From Rheum nobile (taxonomy: Eukaryota; Streptophyta; Magnoliopsida; Caryophyllales; Polygonaceae), in NCBI GenBank assembly GCA_027886185.1, contig WOAB01000563.1, positions 620,001 to 684,000 on the forward strand: a stretch of 64,000 bases of DNA. The letters run 5' to 3'. Shown here one piece after another: positions 1 to 10,251 of this stretch (position 1 is the first letter of the stretch; each line of letters begins with the position of its first letter). A program made the position numbers and the translations under genes. The notes beneath the pieces are model-generated. The model did not search any database, had not been told where the DNA came from, and saw only the letters and a list, made by a program, of their open reading frames with translations.

Positions 1-26
1 GTTGTTTTAAATTCAATTATGTTTAG

Positions 27-625
27 GTTGAGTGGATGCCATACGGCCCGATTGACTTCAACGACGGGATGTTTGCTTCATCGCGATTCCATGGAGTCAT
101 ATCTTGTTTGTGGGTCACCGAGCCTTACATGCCGGATCGAGCAGCTAGGCAGTTTGGGCGTGCACAACAGTGTCCAAGACCGTCGATTGTGCCAATTAGG
201 GCATGGAGGGGCACAGAGATTAGCAGCTACACGGTGAAATACGATAGAGCCCAATTTGCATGGGATGCTTACAATCAACATTCCATTAGCCTACAAGCTA
301 TGGGCCCTCCAGTCGTTCAACCCCACTAGTATAGCGGTGATTACATGTAGTGGTACCTCCAGCATACACATCCATTCATCATCCCTCCAGAGGGTTATCA
401 CGCTCAACAACATGTAAGAAATTGAATAATTATATCTTGTTTAATTTCGTGTACAAACTTATTATTAATCGTATTCACTTATCTTGTGTGCAGTGCATCG
501 AGGGTTGCTACGGACGTCTGAATCCATATCGCGATCACCAACATGAAGATCAGCAATGTGAAGACGTAGCCGAGGCGTTACGGCAATCATTGGAGCAAAC
601 GTATCCCTTCCTTCCAAACCATTGA
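27..625 (+). pseudogene. Plant mobile domain (PMD, aminotransferase-like) gene, 3' part, broken
   Basis: The first exon in view starts after a TTTAG acceptor at about 24-26 and encodes VEWMPYGPIDF, then EPYMPDRAARQFG and QCPRP. This matches the C-terminal part of the plant mobile domain, a family found both in MULE-type transposons and in domesticated MAIN-like proteins. The frame continues through two stops (TAG at 327-329, and another in YM*WY, where the family usually has a Q or D) to a GTAAGA donor at 414. The last exon, 494-625, encodes CIEGCYGRLNPY and ends in TGA. The 5' part lies outside the window. The two in-frame stops make it a pseudogene. The family assignment is from recalled motifs and is fairly sure; no function is implied for this copy. 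Confidence 0.6.
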
Positions 626-791
626 ACTTTGCATTAGGGCAATAATGAATTTTATGACTTCTATTTGATTATTTGTTATGACTTTTTTGGATTAAGATGT
701 CTTCATTTTGTATTGTGTATGAGACCGTATTTTAATTCACGTGAAGCTAACGAACTAGATGACATAATTATGCGTAAACCGCCATCACGAT

Positions 792-1029
792 AAACAACAG
801 ACCGTGCCTTCCTCCAGAGAGCCAGATATCGAGTTCTGGGACACCGCACGGTTTGTGACAAACCGTGCCCCAAACTGTGCCTTCCTCCAGAGAGCCATAA
901 ATCGAGTTCTGGGACACCGCACGGTTTGTGACAAACCGTGCCACAAACCGTGCGGCCTTACAGTGGCCAAATCTGGCCTCTGTTCTGCACGGTTGTGGTC
1001 CATGGTGCACGGTTTGTCACAAACCGTGC
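792..1029. repeat. 73-bp tandem repeat and 23-bp palindromes (GCACGGTTTGT arms)
   Basis: Near-perfect 23-bp palindromes built from arms GCACGGTTTGT and ACAAACCGTGC lie at 846-868, 919-941 and 1007-1029. A fourth copy lies at 3719-3741. The first two sit in a 73-bp tandem duplication: CCTCCAGAGAGCCA recurs at about 811 and 884. The block replaces the expected rest of the OTU domain of the overlapping minus-strand gene. Confidence 0.8.
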
Positions 1030-3792
1030 ACACCCTTAGGACCCCGGAAATCACCCTCACGGTGTCCGCCTCTTGAACCCCGACACGTTTTGTAACTCCG
1101 AGTCCGAAATCACGCACACGTTTCGTAGTTGCTCTATACCCGCAGTTTCCATCACCCACTATTTCCCACCATCCTCCCACGTGTGGTTTCATACACTTGG
1201 GAAACTGGAGAATATATCGCTTAGGGTTCTTGATCAATGATGTGTGACCCGAAGGCATAGTTGAAGCTTCCTTTGGTGGTCTTCCTTTTTGCTTCTTTGG
1301 AGGTGTTCCCTCCATCTGTTGGTCAGTATACTCCCATGCTGACGGTTGTCTTTTGGTGGGAATGTTTAGAGCTCCTTGAGGCCGACCCTTATGCCTAACT
1401 GTAGCTGGCTCTTGTAAAGTAGTCCGCTCTGGATGTGCTATACTTGTTAGTGTAGAGATAACACTGTTGATCATGCACTGGCAATGTGGGGAAGACGCTT
1501 GCAGCAAATTCTTCAAGAAACGACCTATTCACTCTACGTTCTCTGACTTCTTCTTCTTCTTATGTCCGCACTTTTGACAAGGTCAATTGCCTCCAGAACG
1601 GATGCAATGAGCTAGGTTCAATTGGTTCCTGGTTCATCATATTCCGCGCCATGTCATGCACGCAAGGCAAGCCATCTCTAACCCTCATCTGGCATCTGCA
1701 TATAGTGTTCCACAATGGAGCTTCGCCTTTCTTGTATTCCTCAATCAACCGAGCTAGTGCAATCGCAGAGACCTTGTAGTACAACTTGTAGAAAATATAT
1801 GCGTTTGTTATCAGCGTAAATCTCTTTTCTATGCTCTCATTCAATGCCCCCTTTATCTCACCAATATGAGTGCGTAACCGTGCATCATATTGATCGAATA
1901 CAGTGCAAAGGTTACCATCATTGCTAGTGAAGAAGATTTTAAGACTGGAATGAGCCCCTTCTACCCTGTATTACAATCAAGAATCCGAAATCAGTATTTT
2001 GCTGTAAAAGTCTAAGTTCAAATAACCAGTTAAATTTAAAAACATAATGCACAAACCTATTAGTTGTGGTAGTTTCGAGAGTGAATACTGTATCTGTCCA
2101 TACGGAGACGATTCTTTCCTTGTACGGGTCAAGCCAGTTTTTTTTACGTACTGGAGACATTTTGGAGATTTCCTCCAATCATACTGAATCTTCTTCAGTG
2201 TTGCTTCATACCCTTGTATGGTCGTTTCCTTGAAGAGTTTCATGCAGTCGTTGGAAAACGTTGTGTCCCTAAACTTGTCCATGGCCTTCTTCCCGAAGTC
2301 TTCAATATTCTTCCTCACATGCCGCCTACATAGAAGGAATTTTGCTTCTGGAAACTGCTTCTCTAAGGTGTTCATCAACGCCTTCTCCCGATCAGTGACC
2401 AAACATGTGGGTGCTCGTTGCACCTTGACAAACATTTTTGAAAGTTGTTCTATGGACCGCTTGTATCTCTCTTCGTCCTCATGCTCCAAAAACGCCCCGA
2501 CAATATTATAGTTTTTCCAAACAGATGTGATGCCGACAATTTCAAGGAAGGGCAAATTGTAACTGCACACATAATGATATGTTATGGCATGCTAATGATC
2601 ACATGAACAAGTGAAGAATATAATAGATATGTGTGTTACTAACCAGTTAGTTGCGTATGTAGAGTCCAACAACACAATGTACGGAAATGCCTTTAACAAC
2701 GACAACTGGTCCGGGCTTGCGAAGAAGATATTTGTTATCTTGTTGGTCTCCTTATTGAATCTATGCTTCATGAAGTATCCCTTCTCATTGCACTCATAGA
2801 AGAACTATTGCACAACTGTTCTTCCTTCCATGCCGTTCTTTCGTATCTCATGCATGATGTTGTACACTTGCTTCATCTTGGTCACGTTTCCTGAGGACGA
2901 CCTGATTGTAGTATGAATCTTTTGAGGCTTGCAATGATTGACTGTCATCACCCTAATAATCTCCTTCTCTTCAGCGTTTGGTCGCTCAGCTAATGCATGA
3001 CCATAGAAATACTCTTTTATCACATGATTGTGAGTTCCATGTTGTACACTGATCTTCCATGATCCCTTCGGCCCTTCTTTTAGCCTCAACATGAAGGGAC
3101 ACCCACACTTCTTCGACCTTGTGATGTCTCTCACTTGGTTAGCTTGTTTAGGCACGTTTTGTCCATGCCTATCGCACGGTAACCAAGCCCCCCCAAGGGC
3201 TGTATACGTGAAAGGTTTATTCCTCCACTTTTTGATGTAGAACTTGTGACACATAGCAATCTCCCGCACCCACATAAATGCTTCTTCTCTAGACTCCCAG
3301 ATTTGATCAGTTGTGAAGAACTTTGAATAATCAGCAGAGACGAAAACATCCTCTTCTGGTGGTACACTAAACTGAGGCTGTGTGTGTAGGGATGAAAAGC
3401 AAAATTATGGGGTAGCATGAGATAAAGATGCTTCTGGAGGCAGAATACTATAGTCAAACGATCCAAGTGAGAAGGATGGTATCTCATCTAGTGTTTTACA
3501 CTCAGATGGTGTGTTCCATTCCGACAGCGGTTGATGAGGTGTTTCCCAAACAAAAAATATTTTTTATGGGGTGCTCCAGTCATCGAGGGAAATGATGTTT
3601 AACCCCTCGTACAAATAATAGTTCGCATGCATACACATGGAATCATTTCATCAAGTAGTGAAATACATATCAACTGTGAAACCATAATTCCCTTTAAGGA
3701 AGCAGATTCTGCTAAATGGCACGGTTTGTGACAAACCGTGCACTAAATCGTGCCATTTTACAAAAGGGACAACCAGATACTGGTTTTGGTTC

Positions 3793-3877
3793 CACACGTT
3801 ACGTGTGAAACATCCCCACACGTAACGTGTGAACCCTAAACCATCTGGCACATGTTCCATTCCACACGTTACGTGTG
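3793..3877. repeat. Cluster of 15-bp palindromes CACACGTWACGTGTG, copies 1-3
   Basis: Copies at 3793-3807, 3817-3831 and 3863-3877 match CACACGTTACGTGTG or its reverse complement. They lie in the intron between exons 1 and 2 of the MULE pseudogene. Each holds two ACGT cores of the kind bound by plant bZIP factors; binding is not shown. Confidence 0.85.
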
Positions 3878-3949
3878 AAACTATTCTTCAATGTTCCGAA
3901 CATCTCATTTTCTTACACATGTATCCCTCAAAATATAACATCTAAAACT

Positions 3950-4075
3950 TTGTTTCTAAACCCTAAACAACAAAAGTCAAGTTCAAAACTTACAAAATCT
4001 AGCATGTGAAACTTGGTTAAACCCTAAACAACAAATATTATGTTTAGTTTTCTAAACCCTAAACAACTAAAGCTC
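3950..4075 (-). repeat. Telomere-like CCCTAAA motifs
   Basis: The phrase AAACCCTAAACAACAAA or close variants occurs several times in this intron segment. It is the reverse orientation of the TTTAGGG tract at 4441-4640. Confidence 0.6.
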
Positions 4076-4367
4076 AAAACTTTGAACATGTCCAAAACAA
4101 AAAATGAGAACTTTAACTTTAAATAACGGAAATTACCTCATTCGGATGTGGATCCTCTTCGACATTGTTGTTCCAATAATCATTGTTGTTCATGTTGTCC
4201 ATTTTTTTTTACAAAAAATGAGTGTAAAACACAATTTTTTTAGTGTTTGAAATGAAGTATTAAGCTCAAAATTGTGGTTAGCCGGTGAAGATGAAGAAGA
4301 GGGGTCCATTAATTCAGTTAGGTGGGGACAAGACGGGTAATTCAACTCGTTTTACAACAGACGAAAC

Positions 4368-4430
4368 CACACGTTACGTGTGGGCTTCTTCCACACGTTA
4401 CATGTGGTGTATTGTCACACGTTACGTGTG
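4368..4430. repeat. Cluster of 15-bp palindromes, copies 4-6
   Basis: Copies lie at 4368-4382, 4392-4406 (one mismatch, ACATGTG) and 4416-4430. They sit upstream of the MULE pseudogene start and directly before the TTTAGGG-like tract. Confidence 0.85.
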
Positions 4431-4440
4431 ACTTCTTTTC

Positions 4441-4640
4441 CTCTTTAGGGTTTAGGTTTAGGGTTAGGGTTATGGGTCGAAGTTTACTATTTTGGATTTT
4501 AGAATTTAGGGTTTAGTATTTCGTATTTATGATTTAGGGTTTAGGGTCGGAGTTTACTATTTAGGGTTTTAGAATTTAGTATTTATGGTTTAAGGTTTAG
4601 GGTTTAAAGTTTAGGGTTAAGGTTTAGGGTTTAGTACAAA
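4441..4640 (+). repeat. Degenerate interstitial telomere-like tract (TTTAGGG variants)
   Basis: About 200 bp are dominated by TTTAGGG, GTTTAGGG and TTAGGGTT units broken by AT-rich spacers (TTTACTATT, AGAATTTAG). This is the plant telomere unit in degenerate interstitial form. It lies between the divergent MULE pseudogene and the GRF gene. Confidence 0.7.
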
Positions 4641-4753
4641 AGACTCATGACTACAGCTGTATACAGCTATATACTACAGTTGGTTATTAGCTGTCAATCA
4701 GATTTCTTCTTTTTGAGGCTGTTTATTAGCTGTCAAACACATTGCCTTTTCAC

Positions 4754-4903
4754 TATATAAGAAGCATTAGGGTTGTTTGTTCACTACAACAATTCCAACA
4801 CAAGCGGCGCTTGAAGATACATTTTTGGGTAAGCATCTTCTTCCAATTTCTATCGATTTATTAACCCTAATTTTTTATATTAATGGATTCATGATATTTG
4901 TAG
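4754..4903 (+). promoter_or_regulatory. TATA box and 5' UTR intron of the GRF gene
   Basis: TATATAA lies at 4754-4760. A transcript starting about 30 bp downstream would contain a GTAAGC donor at 4829 and a TTTGTAG acceptor ending at 4903. This would remove a 75-bp 5' UTR intron 24 bp before the ATG at 4927. Confidence 0.55.
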
Positions 4904-4926
4904 AAAACCAAACACTACAACAAATA

Positions 4927-5363
4927 ATGGCATCTTCATCCAAACCATCAACAAACGCAGATATGCTATGCTATTGTAATTTGAAAGCTGTTGTCCGAAC
5001 TTGGGATTTGCAGTGGAACTACGGAAGGAGGTATTGGGGATGCCCAGAACTGGGGTGTCGTTTCAGGGAGTGGATTGATCCAATGTACGAGGACAGGGCA
5101 CACGCGGTTATTCGACAACAATGGCAGGAAAAACAAGATCTTGTAAAGCAAAATCAAGATCTTCTTAAAGATTTTGATAAAATTCATAGGTATAACCTCA
5201 AACTACTAAATGATATACATCGTAGGTGATTAATGTCGTATCTTTTGTGTAATATTGTTCATGTACTATCAACCTTTATAGGGAGCAAGCAAATTTAGCA
5301 AAGCAGAGATATCATATGAAGCGAACGTTTACCAGAGACTATCCTAATTTCTTCAAACGCTAA
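4927..5363 (+). CDS. Small GRF-type zinc-finger protein, two coding exons
   Basis: Exon 1 is 4927-5225 and exon 2 is 5282-5363. They join across a 56-bp GT-AG intron (GTGATT to TTTATAG) and give a 126-residue protein. The GRF zinc finger occupies residues 15-51: C15-x-C17, then GRRYWGC with C39, C44, and the closing FREWIDP. This is the classic CxC...GRxYWxC...C..W pattern, a single-stranded-nucleic-acid-binding fold seen in NEIL3 and topoisomerase III and in many short plant proteins. The second half (residues 58-115) is Gln/Lys/Glu-rich and helical, probably a coiled coil. I start at MASSS, after the predicted UTR acceptor. An unspliced reading would stop at 5229 and lose 26 residues. Short GRF proteins are often spread with transposons, so it may be MULE cargo. 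No lesion is visible. Confidence 0.65.
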
Positions 5364-5707
5364 AGCAACGAATCATATATGTTCTCTTATTTTTTCTAAG
5401 TTTATGATCAACTTGTATTATTTCCTGTATTGTGTGCTCAATGTGGTTGTAGTCAACCAGCGTAATGAACAATTTGTTTTGTCTTCTACGTTGATTATTT
5501 TGTATTGTTTTTTTATAAAGATTAGATAAAAGTTGGGCAACACAATGAGGGTAACTCTCCCCTAATGTCTATTTAGAAACAATAGTATGATTCATACACA
5601 ACATTATAATATGATTCATACACAACATTGAAACACAAATAAATACTAAAAATAAACAATAATATGACACAACATTCATACACAGCATTATAATATACCA
5701 AAAACAA
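5364..5707. other. Downstream of the GRF gene; no gene seen
   Basis: AT-rich sequence with a duplicated ATGATTCATACACAACATT unit at about 5587-5635. No coding signal beyond short chance frames. Confidence 0.4.
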
Positions 5708-5818
5708 TACACGTAACGTGTGAATCAGCTCCACACGTAACGTGTGGAGCAAGATCACACGTTACGTGTAGAGCTGATTCACACGTTACGTGTGGAGCTA
5801 ATTCACACGTAATGCACG
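5708..5818. repeat. Cluster of 15-bp palindromes, copies 7-11
   Basis: Copies lie at 5708-5722 (first base changed), 5732-5746, 5756-5770, 5780-5794 and 5804-5818 (degenerate). They are spaced at an exact 24-bp period, with short linkers such as GAGCTGATT or GAGCAAGAT. Confidence 0.85.
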
Positions 5819-5899
5819 AGCCTATGTGGTGAAAGACAATTTTACGTATGACACAACATTCAATTGTTTCCAAAATATCGACCCATATTAGCTTCCCAA

Positions 5900-7340
5900 C
5901 CGCCACTTTTTGGCAAAATATCGACCCATATCAGCCTCCATCTAGGCACGAAATTCAACAATCTCTCTCTTAGCATTTTCTTTTGTTTGCTTTAGTCTGG
6001 CCATCTTGGCTATAGGGACAAAGAGAAGGACAATCACTTCATATAGAATTTACATAAGAAGCAGAGGCTCGTAATTTGACGATAAAGTATGTCCTCTACT
6101 GAAGGCATATATATAAGCTAAGAAATAATTATGCTTGAAATGAACTACGTTTTTATCAATATGTGAATCAAGTGAATTTAGCAAAGTAATCAGTTAGATC
6201 AAAGATTCATTTGGAAAATTATTCCAAACATAACCACATGATTGATGCATGCAATGATGCAACATGGTCTTAAAGCGGTGTTGGACTTGAGAGTATCTTT
6301 ACCATTTCTTGCAGTGTTAACAATGTGTTGCCCTTCGAGTTGGATCCCATTCTGCCCTCTGTTTGAGTCCATACTCCCTGTGAACATGTTCTTATGAGAG
6401 TCAGAAAGCGATCAAACTATTTAGAAGGAAGCACGAGGGGCAACAGAAAATGAATATGTGACACATCATCTAACAAAACATGGAAGTACAAGTACGGAGA
6501 AAAGGTTCAGTATACAAGGTATATGCCAAATGCATAATTGAAGCCTTCTTGACAAGTACTGATTCAAAGGGCTATCTATCACAAGCATGGACTTCATAAT
6601 AACCCCAATTTAGTTGTTGCACCAAACATAACAGAATGCAACAAAATTAAAGCATATCTCTCTCATATCATGTCCCATTAAATATACTGATTCAAAGGCA
6701 ACTTTTGAGTTTGTTTAAGTAAAAATGCCTACTGTGAGTTATAAAACCAAATTTAGTAATGGATTTCAAGCCAAAAATTACTGTAAGAAAACATTAGCGT
6801 TAGCAATCTTTCTGGCAGCTAAGACCAATCATTCTAAAATATGCTAGTCATTAATGTTCTAGAAGAACTATCCAATAACCAATAACAAACAACAAATCAA
6901 TGAGATTGAAAACAGAAAATGGAACACGATTCCACATATCACAACCAAATAATAGCTGAACCACAAAAGCATTATGATAGTTGGATTTCCCCGCATATCT
7001 GCAGATCTGCTACAAACTAACATAACTAAATACAGTTCTAATCATACTTATCCAAGATTTTTTATTTTCAAATACAAAGTCGACCGGAAGATTACAGTAA
7101 TTGTGCGAGTGTGATGCAGTCCCAGATCTAGGCAGGCAAGCAACAAGCTCAGTTTCCAAAATTCAACACACAAAAGAGAAGACAATGAGGAAGAGCTCGA
7201 AAAATCTAACCTGAGCGGATGCGTGGCAGATTAGCCTTCAATTCCGACGTCGAACACTCACCGAGATTGAAAAACGATCATCGAAATCGTCTTCAAGAGT
7301 AACATTTGACAAAGGAATGGAAAAAGATGCCCTAGAACAG
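5900..7340 (-). pseudogene. V-type proton ATPase subunit G pseudogene
   Basis: On the minus strand a likely 5' UTR exon ends at a CAG/GTTAG donor (7211). A TTCACAG acceptor then leads to coding exon 6377-6303 with ATG at 6372 (MDSNRGQNGIQ, then QHIVNTARN). A TATAG acceptor at about 6010 leads to an exon reading AKMARLKQTKE and EIVEFRA. This is the N-terminal half of V-ATPase subunit G, a stalk protein of the vacuolar proton pump, with the family's exon junction inside ARNA/KMAR. About eight residues are missing after GIQ, where the family reads LLAAEQEA. A TAG at 5942-5944 replaces the Gln after FRA. Downstream the sequence turns into a short duplicated segment (TATGGGTCGATATTTTG twice), and the C-terminal half is not found. 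It could be native or captured by a transposon. Confidence 0.7.
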
Positions 7341-7426
7341 AAATTTTTGGGCCCCGAACACCAAAGACAAGAATGATTTCTACAAATAAAATACAATCAG
7401 AATTTGGGGCCGAGAATGACGATTTG

Positions 7427-7431
7427 AGAGT
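7427..7431. repeat. Copia target-site duplication AGAGT (left)
   Basis: AGAGT here matches AGAGT at 30852-30856. They flank the outer ends of the 209-bp LTR pair. Confidence 0.85.
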
Positions 7432-7640
7432 TGTAAAATCACAGAGATAAGAGAGAAACGAAAGAAAACTCCATTGATGAACTCAGGAAAATATCTCACA
7501 AGCTCTGGAGAAGAAAACCAAAAACCAATTTCGTTATTCTGACAAAATCAACTCTAACAGAATACAAGCTGAGTCTTTTAGTTACAGGAAGGAAAATGCA
7601 CAATTACGAAAGTACCCTTACACTTTCTTATATTTCCATA
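7432..7640 (-). repeat. 3' LTR of the Ty1/copia element
   Basis: This 209-bp repeat is nearly identical to 30643-30851. On the element strand it starts TATGGAAATA and ends TTTTACA. A purine tract GAAGGGGA directly precedes it, as expected for the polypurine tract next to a 3' LTR. Confidence 0.9.
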
Positions 7641-7646
7641 TCCCCT

Positions 7647-10240
7647 TCAAGTAGGACATGTGTCGAAAGACACAAGGCCTAACTTGGATGCCAGAAAATG
7701 ATGTTGTTGTTTCCCAAGGGCTTTAGTTAGAATGTCAGCAAGCTGTAACTGAGAACTGACATGAGCAGTAGTAAGAAAGCCAGATTGAACTTGATCCCGG
7801 ACATAGTGATAATCGATATTGAGGTGCTTGCTTCGTTCATGGAAAACAGGATTGGCGGCAATATGTTGTGCGGCTTTGTTGTCACAGAACAAAGTGATGG
7901 GAAGAGGAACCTCCACTCTCAAATCAGCAAGCATCCCTACATCCCAAACCAATTCACTAGCAGTAGTCGACATGGCTCTATACTCGGACTCAGCTGAGCT
8001 CTTTGAAACAGTTTTATGTTTCTTGGTTTTCCAAGAAACTAATGCATCACCCAAGAATACACAGTAGCCAGTAAGAGATCTCCCTGAGAAAGTGCAGCTA
8101 CCCCAATCCGCATCACAAAAAGCAGACAATAAGGATTGGAAGGATAGAAGAGCCCAAAATCAATAGTGTTCTTCAAATATCTGACCACATGCATGGCAGC
8201 AGCTAGATGAGGCACACGAGGAGAACTCACAAATTGACTCAGGTGTTGTGAAGCATAAGAAAGATCAGGGCGAGTAAGATTTAAGTAGAGGAGACGCCCT
8301 ATAAGTCTTCTGTAAATTTCTGGATCATCCAACAACTCTCCATGATCAATAGACAGTTTCAGACCTCTCTGAAGAGGAAACTTGGCAACTTTACAGTCTA
8401 GCATCTTAGTATCCTTTAAAATATCTAGAATATACTTCCTTTGATTCAAAATAGTCCCACGAGTAGATCTAGCAACCTCAATGCCCAAAAAATATCTAAT
8501 AGGACCAAGGTCGTTAATGGTAAAAGCAGTATGCAAGGCAACTTTAGTAGCCTGAATTTCTAGATCATTATCCCCTGAAAGTAACATATCATCAACATAA
8601 ACAAGTGCCACAGTAGTGTGACCATGTGAATGCTTCACAAAAACTGAGTAATCATGCTTAGATTGCACAAATCCAAGAGTAAGAAAAAGCTTAGTAAACT
8701 CAAGATTCCACTGTCTTGAGGCTTGTTTGAGGCCATAAAGAGACCTTTTAAGATGACATACCTGACCTAGTTTGCCTTTGTCATATCCTTGCGGCAAGGT
8801 CATATATACCTCTTCATCTAAATATCCATGAAGAAAGGCATTATTGATGTCTAATTGATGCACTGGCCAACTATGTGCAGTTGCAAGAGCCATAACAATT
8901 CTCACTGAAGCAAATTTAGCCACAGGAGAGAATGTATGCTTATAGTCTTTTCCTTCCACCTGATTATACCCCTTAGCTACTAATCTGGCTTTATACCTTT
9001 CTACAGAACCATCAGGCCGAAATTTAATTTTATATACCCACTTGCAGCCTATAGCAATCTTGTCTGCAGGCAAAGAAACCAAATCCCATGTGTGGTTAAG
9101 TTCTAGAGCAGCCAACTCTGTCTGTATAGCTTGTACCCACAAAGGATCTTTGGCAGCTTGATGATAAGAAACAGGCTCATAGTGAGACATCACATTAGCA
9201 AGTGATGCTCTATATTCATTAGTACAAGATGATAATGCATACTGAGAGGCAAGAAAATATTGTGACCTGGAAGCATCAGATCTAATAGTTGGACAAATAA
9301 AATTCTGAAGATGACTAGAAGGGCCTCTAACTCGTGTAGTCTGTCTAAGCATTGGTATTGCTTTTGCCAAAGGAGGAAATTCTTCTGCACTGTGAATAGA
9401 GAAACCCGGAGAAACAGACTGTGAAGATACTGAATCCTGTACTGAAACATGAACTGGTGATTGAGAAGAACTAGAACTTGGTACTGAGTTAGAAGTAGAA
9501 GGAGAAGAACCAATCCCAACTTCATCAAATGCAGGGTTAACCAAGGGCAAAGAAGGAGAAGCAGGTGCTAATACATCTACAGTAAGTGTATCTGTATGAA
9601 TCAATAAAGAGGAATCAAAAGGCAGGACATTTTCTTTGAACACAACATCTCTTCTAACAAACACTTGATGTGTTTGTAAATCATAAAGCTTATAAGCTTT
9701 CTGTGCATATGGATATCCAATAAAAACACATTTTCGTGCTTTAGAAGAAAATTTGTCACCTGGTTTGTGCAATGCATAACACAAGCAGCCAATGACTCTT
9801 AAGTTGTCATAAGATGGCTTTCTTTTCATTAAAACTTCAAATGGTGTCTTCCAATTCAAGACTGAGCTAGGCATTTTGTTGATGAGATGTGTAGCAGCCA
9901 ATACACAATCTCCCCAAAATTTAATAGGTAGCTTAGCATATAGTCTGAGAGCTCTTGCAGTCTCAATTAAATGCCTATGCTTTCTTTCTACTCGTCCATT
10001 CTGCTGTGGATTCCCTGGGACATATCTTTGATGAACAATTCCCATTTTAGCAAAATACTGTTGACACTGATACTGCACAATTTCAGTCCCATTATCACTT
10101 CTGATAACTCTGACAACTGCCTCAAACTGAGTTCTCGCATGAGCAATAAAATCAATCAAAGTCATGCAAACTAATTCTTTACTGCTTAAGAGAAAGGTCC
10201 AAGTGACCCTACTGTGATCATCAACCAGAGTAACAAAATA
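7647..10240 (-). pseudogene. Copia integrase, reverse transcriptase and RNase H, frameshifted
   Basis: The main frame (10165-8039, 708 codons) holds the integrase core (VIRSDNGTEIV, then NGRVERKH for the later D and E positions). It also holds the Ty1-type reverse transcriptase, with NAFLHGYLDEEVYM, SLYGLKQASRQW and the catalytic LVYVDDMLL. RNase H continues in another frame at 8129-7647: CDADWGSC, SLTGYCVFLG, KSSAESEYRAM and LFCDNKAA. The integrase start (TLVDDHSRVTWTF) is in a third frame near 10240-10160. The catalytic residues remain, but at least two frameshifts break the polyprotein. The order integrase before RT defines the copia superfamily. Confidence 0.9.
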
Positions 10241-10251
10241 CCTTGCACCAC

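Larger units (their letters stand above)
785..4202 (-). pseudogene. FAR1-type MULE transposase with SWIM zinc finger and truncated OTU domain, broken
   Basis: Exon 1 (4202-4137, 22 codons from MDNMNNNDYW) ends at a GTAATT donor. The next exon, from about 3660 to 2644, carries a FAR1-like N-terminus (TDQIWESREEAFMWVREIA) and the first DDE aspartate in LLDSTYATN. Exon 2562-2057 begins NLPFLEIVGITSVW, holds the second acidic site LVTDREKALMN, and runs to WLDPYKE and TTTTNR. The exon from 1965 downward opens VEGAHSSLK (the Glu position) and includes a SWIM finger, CRCQMRVRDGLPCVH. The C-terminal part has KGRPQGALN and KGRPPK tails and then IVGDGNCGYR, the OTU cysteine-protease signature, after which the domain dissolves into palindromic repeats. 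Stops near 3565 and 3405, a TAG after RTVVQ (2805-2807) and frameshifts near 2180 and 1560 make it inactive. MULEs carrying a protease domain are known; the OTU fusion is read directly here. Confidence 0.75.

Noticed and set aside
4781..4925. CACTACAACAA at about 4782 and 4911 as CACTA transposon ends
   Set aside because: Both lie in the GRF gene's 5' UTR with no sub-terminal repeats, no inverted partner and no match to the 31364 end.
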